Part shown: positions 29,838 to 40,009 of the stretch, piece after piece
Layout: the number at the start of each line of letters is the position of its first letter
Numbering within the stretch: the first letter of the stretch is position 1
NCBI RefSeq assembly: GCF_003240565.2
Contig: NZ_CP117255.1
Coordinates: forward strand, 1,302,001-1,366,000
From: Rhizobium tumorigenes
GTDB taxonomy: Bacteria > Pseudomonadota > Alphaproteobacteria > Rhizobiales > Rhizobiaceae
Reading direction: 5' to 3'
Length of the DNA stretch: 64,000 nucleotides
Translations under genes and position numbers: made by a program
The notes under the pieces: model-generated
Database searches by the model: none
What the model was told of the DNA's origin: nothing
The model's input: only the letters and a program-made list of their open reading frames with translations

Positions 29838-31895
29838 CTAGATATCGAGGTTTTCCGCAAAGGCTGCGCGTTCCTGGATAAAGCGGAAGCGGGCATCGGG
29901 CTTTGTGCCCATCAAGGCATCCACCGCATCCCGGGTCCCCTCGAAATCGACATCGTCGATCGCGACCTTCAGCAGCGTCCGCCGCGCAGGGTCCATCGTC
30001 GTTTCCTTGAGCTGTGCCGGCATCATCTCCCCAAGGCCCTTGAAGCGTCCGATTTCGACCTTCTTGCCCTTGAACACCGTGTTCATGATCTCGGCACGGT
30101 GCGCGTCGTCCCGGGCATAAAGGGTTTTTGCACCCTGGGTCAGCCGGTAGAGCGGCGGCACGGCAAGGAACAGATGGCCGCCCCGGATCAGGTCCGGCAT
30201 TTCCTGGTAGAAGAAGGTGATCAGCAGCGACGCAATGTGGGCGCCGTCAACATCGGCGTCGGTCATGATGATGATGCGCTCGTAGCGCAGATCCTCGTCG
30301 CGATATTTCGCACGCGTTGCGCAGCCGAGGGCCTGGATCAGGTCGGAGATCTGCTGGTTGGCCGACAGCTTTTCGCGGGTGGCGCTGCCGACGTTCAGGA
30401 TCTTGCCGCGCAACGGAAGAATCGCCTGGTTGGAGCGATTGCGGGCCTGCTTGGCCGAGCCGCCGGCCGAATCGCCTTCGACGATGAAGAGTTCGGCGCC
30501 GGCAGCCGTATTCTGCGAGCAGTCGGACAGCTTCCCCGGCAGTCGCAGCTTGCGGACTGCGGTCTTGCGGTTGACCTCTTTTTCCTTGCGGCGACGCAGT
30601 CGCTCTTCGGCGCGTTCGATCACCCAGTCGAGCAGCTTTTCCGATTCTGCTGGATTGTCGGCGAGATAGTGGTCGAAGGGGTCGCGCAAGGCATTTTCGA
30701 CAATGCGCTGGGCTTCGGCGCTGGCCAGCCGATCCTTGGTCTGGCCGACGAATTCGGGCTCGCGAATGAACACCGACAGCATGCCGACGGCTGAAATCAT
30801 CACGTCGTCGGTGGTGATCGCGGCAGCGCGCTTGTTCTGCGTCAACTCCGCATAGTTCTTCAGACCCTTCAGCAGCGCAATGCGCAGGCCTGCTTCATGG
30901 GTGCCGCCTTCGGCGGTCGGAATGGTGTTGCAATAGGAATGCACCTGCGGATCGCCGCCGTACCAGCTGATAGCCCATTCCAGAGAGCCGTGGCCGCTGG
31001 CCTTCTCCGACTTTCCGGCGAAGATCTCGCGGGTGACGGTGAACTCCTTGCCCATCGTCGCCTGCAGATAGTCTTTCAGGCCGCCCGGAAAATGGAAGAC
31101 TGCCTTGTCGGGAATATCGGAGCCTTCCGGCAGCATTCCGGCATCGCAGCTCCAGCGGATCTCGACGCCACCGAACAGGTAGGCCTTGGAGCGGGCCATC
31201 CGGAAGACACGGGCCGGATCGAACTTGGCGTGATCGCCAAAGATCTGCGGATCGGGATGGAAGCGCACGCGCGTGCCGCGACGATTGTGGATATCGCCGA
31301 GTTCCTCGAGCCCGCCCTGCGGAATCCCTCGTGAAAACCGCTGGCGGTAGAGCTTCTTGTTGCGGGCAACCTCGACTTCCATGTCGTCGGAAAGCGCATT
31401 CACCACGGAAACGCCGACCCCATGCAGACCGCCTGAGGTCTCGTAGGCCTTGCCATCGAACTTGCCGCCGGCGTGCAGCTTGGTCATGATCACTTCGAGT
31501 GTCGACTTGCCAGGCACCTGCGGATGGTTTTCCACCGGTATGCCGCGGCCGTTGTCGCTGACGGTCAGGTAGCCCTCGACGTCGAGATGGACCTCGATGA
31601 AATTGGCATGGCCAGCGACCGCTTCGTCCATCGAATTGTCGATGACTTCGGCGAACAGATGGTGAAGCGCCTTTTCGTCGGTACCACCGATATACATGCC
31701 GGGACGCATGCGGACGGGTTCGAGGCCTTCAAGCACGCGGATGGCCGAGGCATCGTAGCCGTCGGAGGACGATTGCGTCGGCGGCGCCGGGCGAGGGGCG
31801 GCTTCAGGCTTCTTCGGGGCATCTGCCTTCTTGGCGACTTCCGGTGCTGCGGCGATCGTCGAGACTGCGGAAAAGAGATCGTTGCTGTCATCCAT
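29838..31895 (-). CDS. parE: DNA topoisomerase IV subunit B
   Basis: 685 residues from ATG 31895 (a TTG four codons earlier is in frame). An unusual Ala/Pro/Lys-rich N-terminal extension (about residues 12-45) precedes the GHKL ATPase: 'RPGMYIGGTDEKALHHL', 'DNGRGIPVE', 'GGLHGVGVSVVNALS'. TOPRIM follows with 'EGDSAGGSAKQARNR' and the DxD of 'TDADVDGAHI'. With ParC it decatenates replicated chromosomes. The 'AEVIDNSMDEAVAGHA' sequence indicates ParE of the alphaproteobacterial type rather than GyrB. Confidence 0.95.
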   Translation of the reverse strand: MDDSNDLFSAVSTIAAAPEVAKKADAPKKPEAAPRPAPPTQSSSDGYDASAIRVLEGLEPVRMRPGMYIGGTDEKALHHLFAEVIDNSMDEAVAGHANFIEVHLDVEGYLTVSDNGRGIPVENHPQVPGKSTLEVIMTKLHAGGKFDGKAYETSGGLHGVGVSVVNALSDDMEVEVARNKKLYRQRFSRGIPQGGLEELGDIHNRRGTRVRFHPDPQIFGDHAKFDPARVFRMARSKAYLFGGVEIRWSCDAGMLPEGSDIPDKAVFHFPGGLKDYLQATMGKEFTVTREIFAGKSEKASGHGSLEWAISWYGGDPQVHSYCNTIPTAEGGTHEAGLRIALLKGLKNYAELTQNKRAAAITTDDVMISAVGMLSVFIREPEFVGQTKDRLASAEAQRIVENALRDPFDHYLADNPAESEKLLDWVIERAEERLRRRKEKEVNRKTAVRKLRLPGKLSDCSQNTAAGAELFIVEGDSAGGSAKQARNRSNQAILPLRGKILNVGSATREKLSANQQISDLIQALGCATRAKYRDEDLRYERIIIMTDADVDGAHIASLLITFFYQEMPDLIRGGHLFLAVPPLYRLTQGAKTLYARDDAHRAEIMNTVFKGKKVEIGRFKGLGEMMPAQLKETTMDPARRTLLKVAIDDVDFEGTRDAVDALMGTKPDARFRFIQERAAFAENLDI

Positions 31896-32104
31896 AAGCG
31901 TGTTCAAATCTTAAGTGAGAGTTATCCCCGCGAGCGGTGGCAGGCCAGAGCGAATCGAATGGCGCTGCACGCTCGACTGATCCGGATTCTGGCAGAAATC
32001 TTGCAAAAAAGCGACGCAGGCAGATTCCGGGACCAATGGGAAAAAAGATTTGCGTCGGCCATCGCCGAATGGCAAGCCACAGTTCTTCAAAGGGTCCCAT
32101 CGGC

Positions 32105-32998
32105 ATGCCAATGTCCACAGTTCATTTCTTCAAGATCGCTGCCACCGTCGCGTTTATCGCCTTCCTGTCCACGAACGCGTCTGCCGTGCAACTGAAGCCG
32201 TTCAAGGACGAGCTGTTTTCCAGCCAGGCCGTCGTCGAGAGCCACGATGACGGTGCGTTCGAAACCATCGACTACCAGGAGATGCGCGACATCAACGGCC
32301 GGGACATCGTTCCGGAGCGCCGCGTCAAGCCGGCCTATCTCGGGCTTGGCGTACGCTGGAAGCAGACCGACGAGACACTGGCTCTCGATGCGCGCAAACT
32401 CGATGTCACCAGGGTTGGACCTGCGACCGGCCAGGCCTTCACGGTGATCTTCGTCCACGGTCGAGCCGGCGACCGGCGGCTGGGCTCGAACGACTATATG
32501 TTCGGCGGCAACTTCAACCGGCTGAAAAACCTCGTGGTCGACAATGGCGGCAGCTACTATGCGCCGACCATCAGGACGTTCGATGCCGAAGGCGTAGCCG
32601 ATGTCGCGGCGCTGATCCGGGTAGCCTCCGAACAATCGGGCGGCAAGCCCGTCATCCTCTCCTGCGCCTCGATGGGCAGCATCGTTTGCTGGGGGATCAC
32701 GCGGGATGTCGAGAGCGTCAAGCGGCTTTCCGGGATGGTGATGATGTCAGCCGTGACCGACCCGACCTTCGCCAAGAGCCCGTTCTACAAGGCGCGGTTG
32801 CCGATCTGGTTTGCCCATGGCAGCGCCGACAAGGTCTATGCGGCCGCAGACCAGCAGGCACAGTTCGAAAAGCTTGCCAAGGCAAAGTATCCGGCCCGCT
32901 TCACGCTCTATACCAACGGCACCCACGGAACGCCATTGCGCATGCTGGACTGGCGCAAGGCCCTCAACTGGCTGTTTTCACCCGCGCGTCGAACGTGA
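32105..32998 (+). CDS. Exported alpha/beta-hydrolase
   Basis: About 297 residues; ATG 32105 (or 32111) begins a signal peptide ending at 'STNASA' (about residue 27). The hydrolase fold shows 'TVIFVHGRAGDRR', the nucleophile elbow 'CASMGS' with Ser189, the acid in 'HGSADKVY' and the His in 'NGTHGTPL'. The first elbow residue is Cys rather than the usual Gly. It should act on an ester or peptide in the periplasm; no substrate can be proposed. Divergent from parE and not tightly linked to tpiA. Confidence 0.82.
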   Translation: MPMSTVHFFKIAATVAFIAFLSTNASAVQLKPFKDELFSSQAVVESHDDGAFETIDYQEMRDINGRDIVPERRVKPAYLGLGVRWKQTDETLALDARKLDVTRVGPATGQAFTVIFVHGRAGDRRLGSNDYMFGGNFNRLKNLVVDNGGSYYAPTIRTFDAEGVADVAALIRVASEQSGGKPVILSCASMGSIVCWGITRDVESVKRLSGMVMMSAVTDPTFAKSPFYKARLPIWFAHGSADKVYAAADQQAQFEKLAKAKYPARFTLYTNGTHGTPLRMLDWRKALNWLFSPARRT

Positions 32999-33115
32999 TT
33001 ATCGCTTCCATCTGGAGCGACGAACGCCAATCGGGATGGCGCACTGGCGCGCAACTTTCATTTTGCCGATACTTTTGCTAGGTCCGCATGCAAAAGCGAC
33101 GGGAGGAGAGGCGCC

Positions 33116-33886
33116 ATGACACAGAAGATACGTCCGCTATTGGCGGGCAACTGGAAAATGAACGGCACGCGAGACAGCCTGACGGAGATCAAGGCTATCG
33201 CGGATGCGATCGGTGAGGCGCAGGCGGAGAAGGTCGAGGCACTGCTCTGCCCACCGGCAACGCTGCTTTACGTCGCCACCGCGCTCTGCGACGATAGCCC
33301 TCTGGCGATCGGTGCCCAGGATTGCCACCAGCACCGCGCCGGCGCCCACACCGGGGACATTTCCGCTGAGATGATTGCGGATTGCTTCGGCACCTATGTG
33401 ATCGTCGGTCACTCCGAGCGGCGCCGGGACCATGGCGACAGCAGCGAACTCGTGCGGGCCAAAGCGGAGGCCGCACATGCGGCAGGACTGACCGCCATCA
33501 TCTGCGTAGGCGAAACCGCCGAAGAGCGTCAATCCGGCCATACCATCGATGTTCTGAAGCGGCAGATCGAAGCATCGGTCCCGCGCGGCTCGACGGCGGA
33601 CGATACCGTCATCGCCTATGAGCCGGTCTGGGCCATCGGAACCGGCCTGGTGCCGCAGGAAGAAGAGATTGCCGCCGCCCATGCTTTCATGCGCGCCGAT
33701 CTCGTGGCCCGGCTGGGACGGACGGGCAAAAACATGCGGCTCCTCTACGGCGGTTCCGCGAACCCTGCCAACGCCGCTGTTCTCATCGGCATCGATAACG
33801 TCAATGGCTTGCTGGTCGGCGGCGCAAGCTTGAAATCGGTCGATTTCATCGCGATATACAACGCATATCTGAAACACACGGCCTGA
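33116..33886 (+). CDS. tpiA: Triose-phosphate isomerase
   Basis: 256 residues, the usual length. Active-site Lys is in 'AGNWKMNG', the electrophilic His in 'VIVGHSERR', the catalytic Glu in '[11 protein letters not shown]', and the phosphate loop in 'YGGSANPAN'. It interconverts glyceraldehyde-3-phosphate and dihydroxyacetone phosphate in the cytosol. GGGAGGAGAGG precedes the ATG. It precedes secG by 133 nt on the same strand, a gene order common in rhizobia. Confidence 0.96.
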   Translation: MTQKIRPLLAGNWKMNGTRDSLTEIKAIADAIGEAQAEKVEALLCPPATLLYVATALCDDSPLAIGAQDCHQHRAGAHTGDISAEMIADCFGTYVIVGHSERRRDHGDSSELVRAKAEAAHAAGLTAIICVGETAEERQSGHTIDVLKRQIEASVPRGSTADDTVIAYEPVWAIGTGLVPQEEEIAAAHAFMRADLVARLGRTGKNMRLLYGGSANPANAAVLIGIDNVNGLLVGGASLKSVDFIAIYNAYLKHTA

Positions 33887-34019
33887 CGTCGACCGCCTCC
33901 TGCCGTTTTTCAGCTGCTGGGGCGAGCTACGATGAAAAGGCTTGGAATAGGCGATAGGCTCATGTAAAGAGCCGCGAGCTTTTCTTCTTATGCCCGTATA
34001 CGCGGGCGGGACTGGACCT

Positions 34020-34463
34020 ATGCAGACCGTATTGATTGTCATTCATCTCATGATCGTGCTTGCGCTGGTCGGAGTGGTTCTTATTCAACGCTCCGAAGGC
34101 GGCGGCCTTGGCGTCGGCGGTGGGTCGGGCTTCATGTCCGCTCGTGGCGCTGCCAATGCGCTGACCCGGACGACGGCGATACTTGCGACGCTGTTCTTCA
34201 TCACGTCGCTCGGTCTCGGCGTCCTGTCGCGCTATGAAGGTCGCCCGACCGACATTCTCGACCGGATCACGCCAGCTGCACAGACGAAGAGCGGCGGCAT
34301 TCTCGATTCGCTCGGCGGCGCAAAGCCTGCGACAGGCACTGCGCCTGCGGGGACTGCACCGGCAGGAACGGCACCAGCAGGGACGGCACCCGCTTCGCCT
34401 TCCGGCCAGGCTGCCCCGGCAACGCCAGCACCGGCGCCGACCGGTGTCCCCACGGGTCAGTAA
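34020..34463 (+). CDS. secG: Protein translocase subunit SecG
   Basis: 147 residues from ATG 34020. Two membrane helices (about residues 2-22 and 52-72) flank the conserved cytosolic loop 'LIQRSEGGGLGVGGG'. The C-terminal 50 residues are low-complexity, with four copies of GTAPA followed by Ala/Pro-rich sequence, a typical loose extension of alphaproteobacterial SecG. It stabilises SecYE in the inner membrane during export. Terminator follows. Confidence 0.94.
   Translation: MQTVLIVIHLMIVLALVGVVLIQRSEGGGLGVGGGSGFMSARGAANALTRTTAILATLFFITSLGLGVLSRYEGRPTDILDRITPAAQTKSGGILDSLGGAKPATGTAPAGTAPAGTAPAGTAPASPSGQAAPATPAPAPTGVPTGQ
34329..34388 (+). repeat. Short tandem repeat in the secG tail
   Basis: About four tandem 15-bp units coding GTAPA (consensus GGCACTGCGCCTGCG with drift). 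It is prone to copy-number change but in frame, so length changes would only alter the tail. Confidence 0.75.
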
Positions 34464-34482
34464 CAGACCCTGAAATAATCCT

Positions 34483-34515
34483 CCGGCAGGTCTCAAAACC
34501 TGCCGGTTTTATTTT
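34483..34515 (+). terminator. Terminator of secG
   Basis: CCGGCAGGT-CTCAAA-ACCTGCCGG followed by TTTTATTTT; a 9-bp perfect stem 20 nt after the stop. Confidence 0.92.
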
Positions 34516-34590
34516 GTCCATCCTCCGCCTCGGCTTCAAAAGTTCTGGAAAAGAATTTTGGGGCTGGCGGAATCATTTGTTAAAAGGTAA

Positions 34591-36231
<1,641 letters not shown>

Positions 36232-36263
36232 GGCGAGAAGGACATTACGGACAACATTCGGAG

Positions 36264-36287
36264 CCCGGCGAAAGCCGGGTTTCTTTT
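36264..36287 (+). terminator. Terminator of pyrG
   Basis: CCCGGC-GAAA-GCCGGG hairpin followed by TTTCTTTTT, 32 nt after the stop. Confidence 0.85.
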
Positions 36288-36345
36288 TGAGCTGCGTCAG
36301 ACGGCAACCTACCCGAACGCTTCCAGACCCCGGCGGCGTAACGGA

Positions 36346-37407
36346 CTATTTATGCGAATGGCGATGGTGCAGGTCAGGGTAGTGTGCATGCTTGTGGCGC
36401 AGTGGCTCATGGCGATGCCAATGCGAATGAGGTTCACCGGATGGCTCGGCGTGTAGGTGCTGATGGTGCTCGTCATGGATATGCGAGTGGTCGTGCTCCA
36501 GCGCTTCATGTTGATGTTCGTGTTCGTGGCGCTCTGCAAGGTGAAACCACAGGCCTATGCCCATAAGGACACCCGAGGTGACGAGTTGCACGGAAATCGC
36601 TTCATCGAACAGAATAACAGCCAGTGCTGCGCCAATAAAAGGCGCTAACGAGAAGTAAGCGCCCGTTCGGGCCGTCCCGAGATGGCGAAGCGCAAGCACG
36701 AACATCACGAGGCTGACGCCTATGCCGAGAAATCCAACCAGAGAACCTGCGCTAACCAGGACAGCATTCGGCAACGACGCACCGAATGTCATCGCTAGTG
36801 CAAGATTTGTCGTACCTGCAACGAGCCCCTTGATCATCGCGATTTGAACTGGGTCGGAGGATGACAGCTTGCGCGTCAGGTTGTTGTCGATGCCCCATGA
36901 CACGCAAGCGGCTGCGATGAACAGGCTACCCAAACCGAGTTGAAGTCTCTCACCGTTCCACGATAAAACGACCGCGCCAGCGATGATCGCCGCCGCGCCG
37001 AATAGCAGTCGCCGGTCGACATTCTCACGAAAGAAAAGCCACGCGATCCCCATTGTCGCCAATCCCTCAAGATTGAGGAGCAGCGATCCTGACGATGCCG
37101 AGGTCCGGGAAAGTCCCAGCATCAGAAAAAGTGGGCCAAGCACGCCACCGAACAAAATCACGAGGCCCAGCCAGGGAACATCTGCCCTTTGGAGGGGAGC
37201 CTCGACGTTCGGAAGGCCAATCAGGCGGCGGATCAAGCTGAATGCAGCGAGCCCAAGGCCGGCTCCAACATATAGGATACCTGCCAACAGCCAAGGGTCG
37301 ACTGACCCCAAAAGTAGCTTGGAAAGCGGCGCGGATGCCCCGAACAAAATTGCAGAGCCAAGAGCAAGAGGGACGCCGGGCCAAAGGTGCTGGTGTTTGC
37401 CTGTCAT
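36346..37407 (-). CDS. EamA/DMT permease with a histidine-rich C-terminal tail
   Basis: 353 residues from ATG 37407 (a longer frame, MECDSCCFVPCDSSL, adds 16 codons). About ten membrane helices in two EamA repeats ('PLALGSAILFGASAPLSKLLLG' first). The last 65 residues form a cytosolic tail holding about two dozen His residues with Asp/Glu, for example 'EHDHSHIHDEHHQHLH'. Such tails bind Ni, Co or Zn. The neighbour 308 nt upstream, read the other way, is a nickel/cobalt permease, so a role in metal export or storage-linked balance is likely but unproven. Confidence 0.82.
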   Translation of the reverse strand: MTGKHQHLWPGVPLALGSAILFGASAPLSKLLLGSVDPWLLAGILYVGAGLGLAAFSLIRRLIGLPNVEAPLQRADVPWLGLVILFGGVLGPLFLMLGLSRTSASSGSLLLNLEGLATMGIAWLFFRENVDRRLLFGAAAIIAGAVVLSWNGERLQLGLGSLFIAAACVSWGIDNNLTRKLSSSDPVQIAMIKGLVAGTTNLALAMTFGASLPNAVLVSAGSLVGFLGIGVSLVMFVLALRHLGTARTGAYFSLAPFIGAALAVILFDEAISVQLVTSGVLMGIGLWFHLAERHEHEHQHEALEHDHSHIHDEHHQHLHAEPSGEPHSHWHRHEPLRHKHAHYPDLHHRHSHK

Positions 37408-37715
37408 GTCCAAAGAACTATCACAGGGGACGAAGCAACAGCTATCACATTCCAATCAATCCACCACAGCCGGTAGGCCAGCCAACGGCTTGCTACCTTC
37501 CTTGATGATGGCCAAGCGTTCCGGTCACTTAGGCCTCCGGGTCGACGGCGCAGAGCTTGCAAGTCGCGACGAGCGAGGTGATAGTCAGCCGGTTCTCCGC
37601 TCCGGCCTCACGGCGTTCAAAGGGTGCATGCTTCTGATGAGGTTAGCTGGCCGGATGGTTTTTTCGACGCGGTTGTATTGCTCGCGATGCGGCCACTGGC
37701 CAGAAGTGAAGTTTG
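37408..37715. other. Intergenic region between the His-tailed permease and the NiCoT permease
   Basis: 308 bases without a gene. It holds both divergent promoters. I looked for a cobalamin riboswitch and for NikR-, Nur- and RcnR-type operators, and found none clear enough to call. The sequence GCTGGCCGG near 37648 and CCACTGGCCAG near 37699 contains inverted CTGGCC/GGCCAG elements about 45 nt apart. No significant short coding frame is evident. Confidence 0.4.
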
Positions 37716-38777
37716 ATGCCCAATCCGTTTGACGACCTGAAAGACCAAGCCGGGGCGAAGATCACCATGACATATGTTCTGCTGATAGGTTTCAATATCG
37801 GTGCGTGGGTCTGGGCGTGGACTGCTTTTTCAGACCGTCCCGCCTTGCTCGGCACGGCGTTCCTTGCCTACATGCTCGGCTTGCGGCATGCGTTCGATGC
37901 CGATCATATTGCGGCCATAGACAACGTCGTGCGCAAGCTGGTGCAGGACAACAAGTCACCTGTCTCCGTTGGATTCTTCTTTTCGCTCGGTCATTCCAGT
38001 ATCGTCGTGCTGGCGTCGATCGCCATCGCGGCCACTGCTTCGATGATGCCGCTCAGCGCTTTCCGCGATGTCGGCGGCATCGTGGGGACATCTGTTTCTG
38101 CGCTGTTCCTGGTCGTCATCGGCGTTGCCAATTTCTTCGTACTGCGCGGTATCTGGACAGCGTTCCGTCGTGCAAGACTCGGCGAAACGATCGTTGAGGA
38201 AGACCTAGATGCGCTGTTGTCGAACAGCGGCTTCCTCGCGCGCATCTTCCGGCCGATGTTCAAGGTCGTCACGCGCTCATGGCACATGTACCCCATCGGC
38301 TTCCTGTTCGGCCTCGGCTTCGACACGGCGACGGAAATCGGCCTGCTCGGGATATCGGCGACACAAGCAGCGCAGGGCATGTCGTTCTGGACGATCCTCG
38401 TTTTTCCCGCCCTTTTCACGGCCGGCATGTCGCTGCTCGACACCACCGACAGCGTCCTGATGACCCGTGCCTACGGGTGGGCCTTCATCAATCCGGTCCG
38501 CAAGCTCTGGTACAATCTGACGATCACCGCAGCGTCCGTCGCCGTGGCGATCTTCATCGGCGGCATGGAGGCACTTGGCCTTATCGTCGATAAGCTCGGG
38601 ATCGAGGGCGGCATCTGGCGCACCATCGCCGACCTCAACGATAATCTCGCCAATTTCGGCTATGCCGTCGTCGGCATCTTCGCCGCTAGCTGGCTGATCT
38701 CGACGTTGGTCTACAAACTGCGCGGTTATGACGAAGTGACCCTAAACCTTGTCCCGGGGCAATCCACCACGACCTGA
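37716..38777 (+). CDS. NiCoT-family nickel/cobalt permease
   Basis: 353 residues, about eight membrane helices. The family signature HX4DH is present as 'RHAFDADHIAAIDN' (His58 to His64), along with 'FSLGHSS' and 'GFDTATEIGLL' and 'LLDTTD'. NiCoT proteins import Ni2+ and/or Co2+ with high affinity across the inner membrane for hydrogenase, urease or cobalamin enzymes. ATG 37716 (TTG immediately before is less likely). It faces the His-tailed EamA permease, suggesting a joint metal-handling locus. Confidence 0.92.
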   Translation: MPNPFDDLKDQAGAKITMTYVLLIGFNIGAWVWAWTAFSDRPALLGTAFLAYMLGLRHAFDADHIAAIDNVVRKLVQDNKSPVSVGFFFSLGHSSIVVLASIAIAATASMMPLSAFRDVGGIVGTSVSALFLVVIGVANFFVLRGIWTAFRRARLGETIVEEDLDALLSNSGFLARIFRPMFKVVTRSWHMYPIGFLFGLGFDTATEIGLLGISATQAAQGMSFWTILVFPALFTAGMSLLDTTDSVLMTRAYGWAFINPVRKLWYNLTITAASVAVAIFIGGMEALGLIVDKLGIEGGIWRTIADLNDNLANFGYAVVGIFAASWLISTLVYKLRGYDEVTLNLVPGQSTTT

Positions 38778-38836
38778 CAGATCTGCTGCCTTGCGGATCA
38801 ACCAATATCGGCGGATCCGGGTTTATCGACCGACGG

Positions 38837-39925
38837 TCAGGCGGCCTTGGGCAATGGTCCTGTATAACGCGACTGAGGGCGGATAAGCCGGCCGTCCATC
38901 ACCTGCTCGCGGGCGTGGGCAATCCAGCCGACCACGCGGCCGATGGCGAATACGCCGGTGAATGCCTCGCGGGGGAAACCGAGCGAATCGAGCAGCAATG
39001 CCGTGTAGAATTCGACGTTGGTCTCGATGGGCCGATCCGGCTTGCGTTCGCGCAATAACGACAACGCGGTTTGCTCCACCGCTTCCGCCAGCGCCATCCG
39101 CCGTCCATCCACCTGTCCGGCGGCAACGATCGGCTTCAGCGCCGTCTTCAACGCATCGGCGCGCGGATCGCGCACCCGGTAGATGCGGTGGCCAAACCCC
39201 ATCAGCCGCTCGCCCTTGTCGAGTTCGGCAGCGATCCACGCACGCGCGTTGGCAGGCTCGCCGATGGCGTCCAGCATGTCGAGCACCGGCCCCGGCGCGC
39301 CGCCATGCAGCGGTCCTGTCAAGGCTCCGAGCGCACCGAGCACGGAGGAAGTGAGCCCGGCCTGGGTCGAAGCGATCACACGGGCTGCAAAGGTCGAGGC
39401 GTTCAATCCGTGGTCGGCGATGGTGACCAGATAGGCATCGAGTCCCGCCGTCTGTTCTGCGGTGGGCATGATGCCGGTTAGCATTCTCAGAATATCCTCG
39501 GCCTGAGAAAGGCCGGGATCCGGGCGTATCGGCGGCTTGCCGTCCCGAAGCCGCAGCACTGCCGGAAGGAATACGGCAGGTGCTGCCATCAGCCTCACCG
39601 CAGTGGCATGGTCCGCACCATCCGGTACGCGGGCAAGCAGCGCCCTGATGGCTTCGACCGGCGGCATGCTGAACACGCCTGGTTCGCTCTCGGTTACGAT
39701 ATCGAACATTGAGACCCGCGCGTCACCGATAAGTGACTTTAGCCCATCGACATCGGTCGTCTCCGGAAAAAGCCCCGTAATCAACAGCTGGGCAACGTCC
39801 TCATAGCGGCTCGTTGCCACGAGGTCGTCCAGCGACACGCCACAGATCACCAGGCGACCGGCAAGCCCGTCGACATCGGACAACCGGGTTTCTGCGGCAA
39901 TGACATCGTCCAATCCACTTTTCAT
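38837..39925 (-). CDS. Citrate synthase/methylcitrate synthase-like protein
   Basis: 362 residues. Citrate synthase fold: 'LNASTFAARV' (about 175), the two catalytic His in 'GPLHGG' (His207) and 'GFGHRIY' (His246), and 'NVEFYTALLLD'. The third catalytic position, normally Asp as NVDFYS, is Glu305. Its product could be citrate, methylcitrate, or a related Claisen product; or it may be weak or regulatory. It is read away from a helix-turn-helix paralogue with only 84 nt between the start codons. This is probably not the housekeeping GltA, which rhizobia also have. Confidence 0.85.
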   Translation of the reverse strand: MKSGLDDVIAAETRLSDVDGLAGRLVICGVSLDDLVATSRYEDVAQLLITGLFPETTDVDGLKSLIGDARVSMFDIVTESEPGVFSMPPVEAIRALLARVPDGADHATAVRLMAAPAVFLPAVLRLRDGKPPIRPDPGLSQAEDILRMLTGIMPTAEQTAGLDAYLVTIADHGLNASTFAARVIASTQAGLTSSVLGALGALTGPLHGGAPGPVLDMLDAIGEPANARAWIAAELDKGERLMGFGHRIYRVRDPRADALKTALKPIVAAGQVDGRRMALAEAVEQTALSLLRERKPDRPIETNVEFYTALLLDSLGFPREAFTGVFAIGRVVGWIAHAREQVMDGRLIRPQSRYTGPLPKAA

Positions 39926-39967
39926 CGTCTTCTCCTTTGACTATGCGCAAGGATCAGCGCCATTTGT

Positions 39968-39979
39968 ATTGACGTCAAT
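39968..39979. promoter_or_regulatory. Palindrome ATTGACGTCAAT between the citrate synthase paralogues
   Basis: A perfect 12-bp palindrome. A second inverted repeat, TTGAT-N7-ATCAA, follows at 39981-39997. They lie in the 84-nt space between the divergent starts and are likely operator sites, best candidate for the helix-turn-helix protein encoded to the right. The TTGA/TCAA half-site is shared by both. Confidence 0.55.
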
Positions 39980-40009
39980 CTTGATGCTTTCGATCAATAT
40001 GAGGATGCC

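Noticed and set aside
29766..30794. 342-codon frame opposite parE
   Set aside because: Antisense shadow of the conserved parE gene.
37408..37715. Cobalamin riboswitch before the NiCoT permease
   Set aside because: GCCACTG is present near 37702, but a proper B12 box and the expected order of conserved elements are missing.
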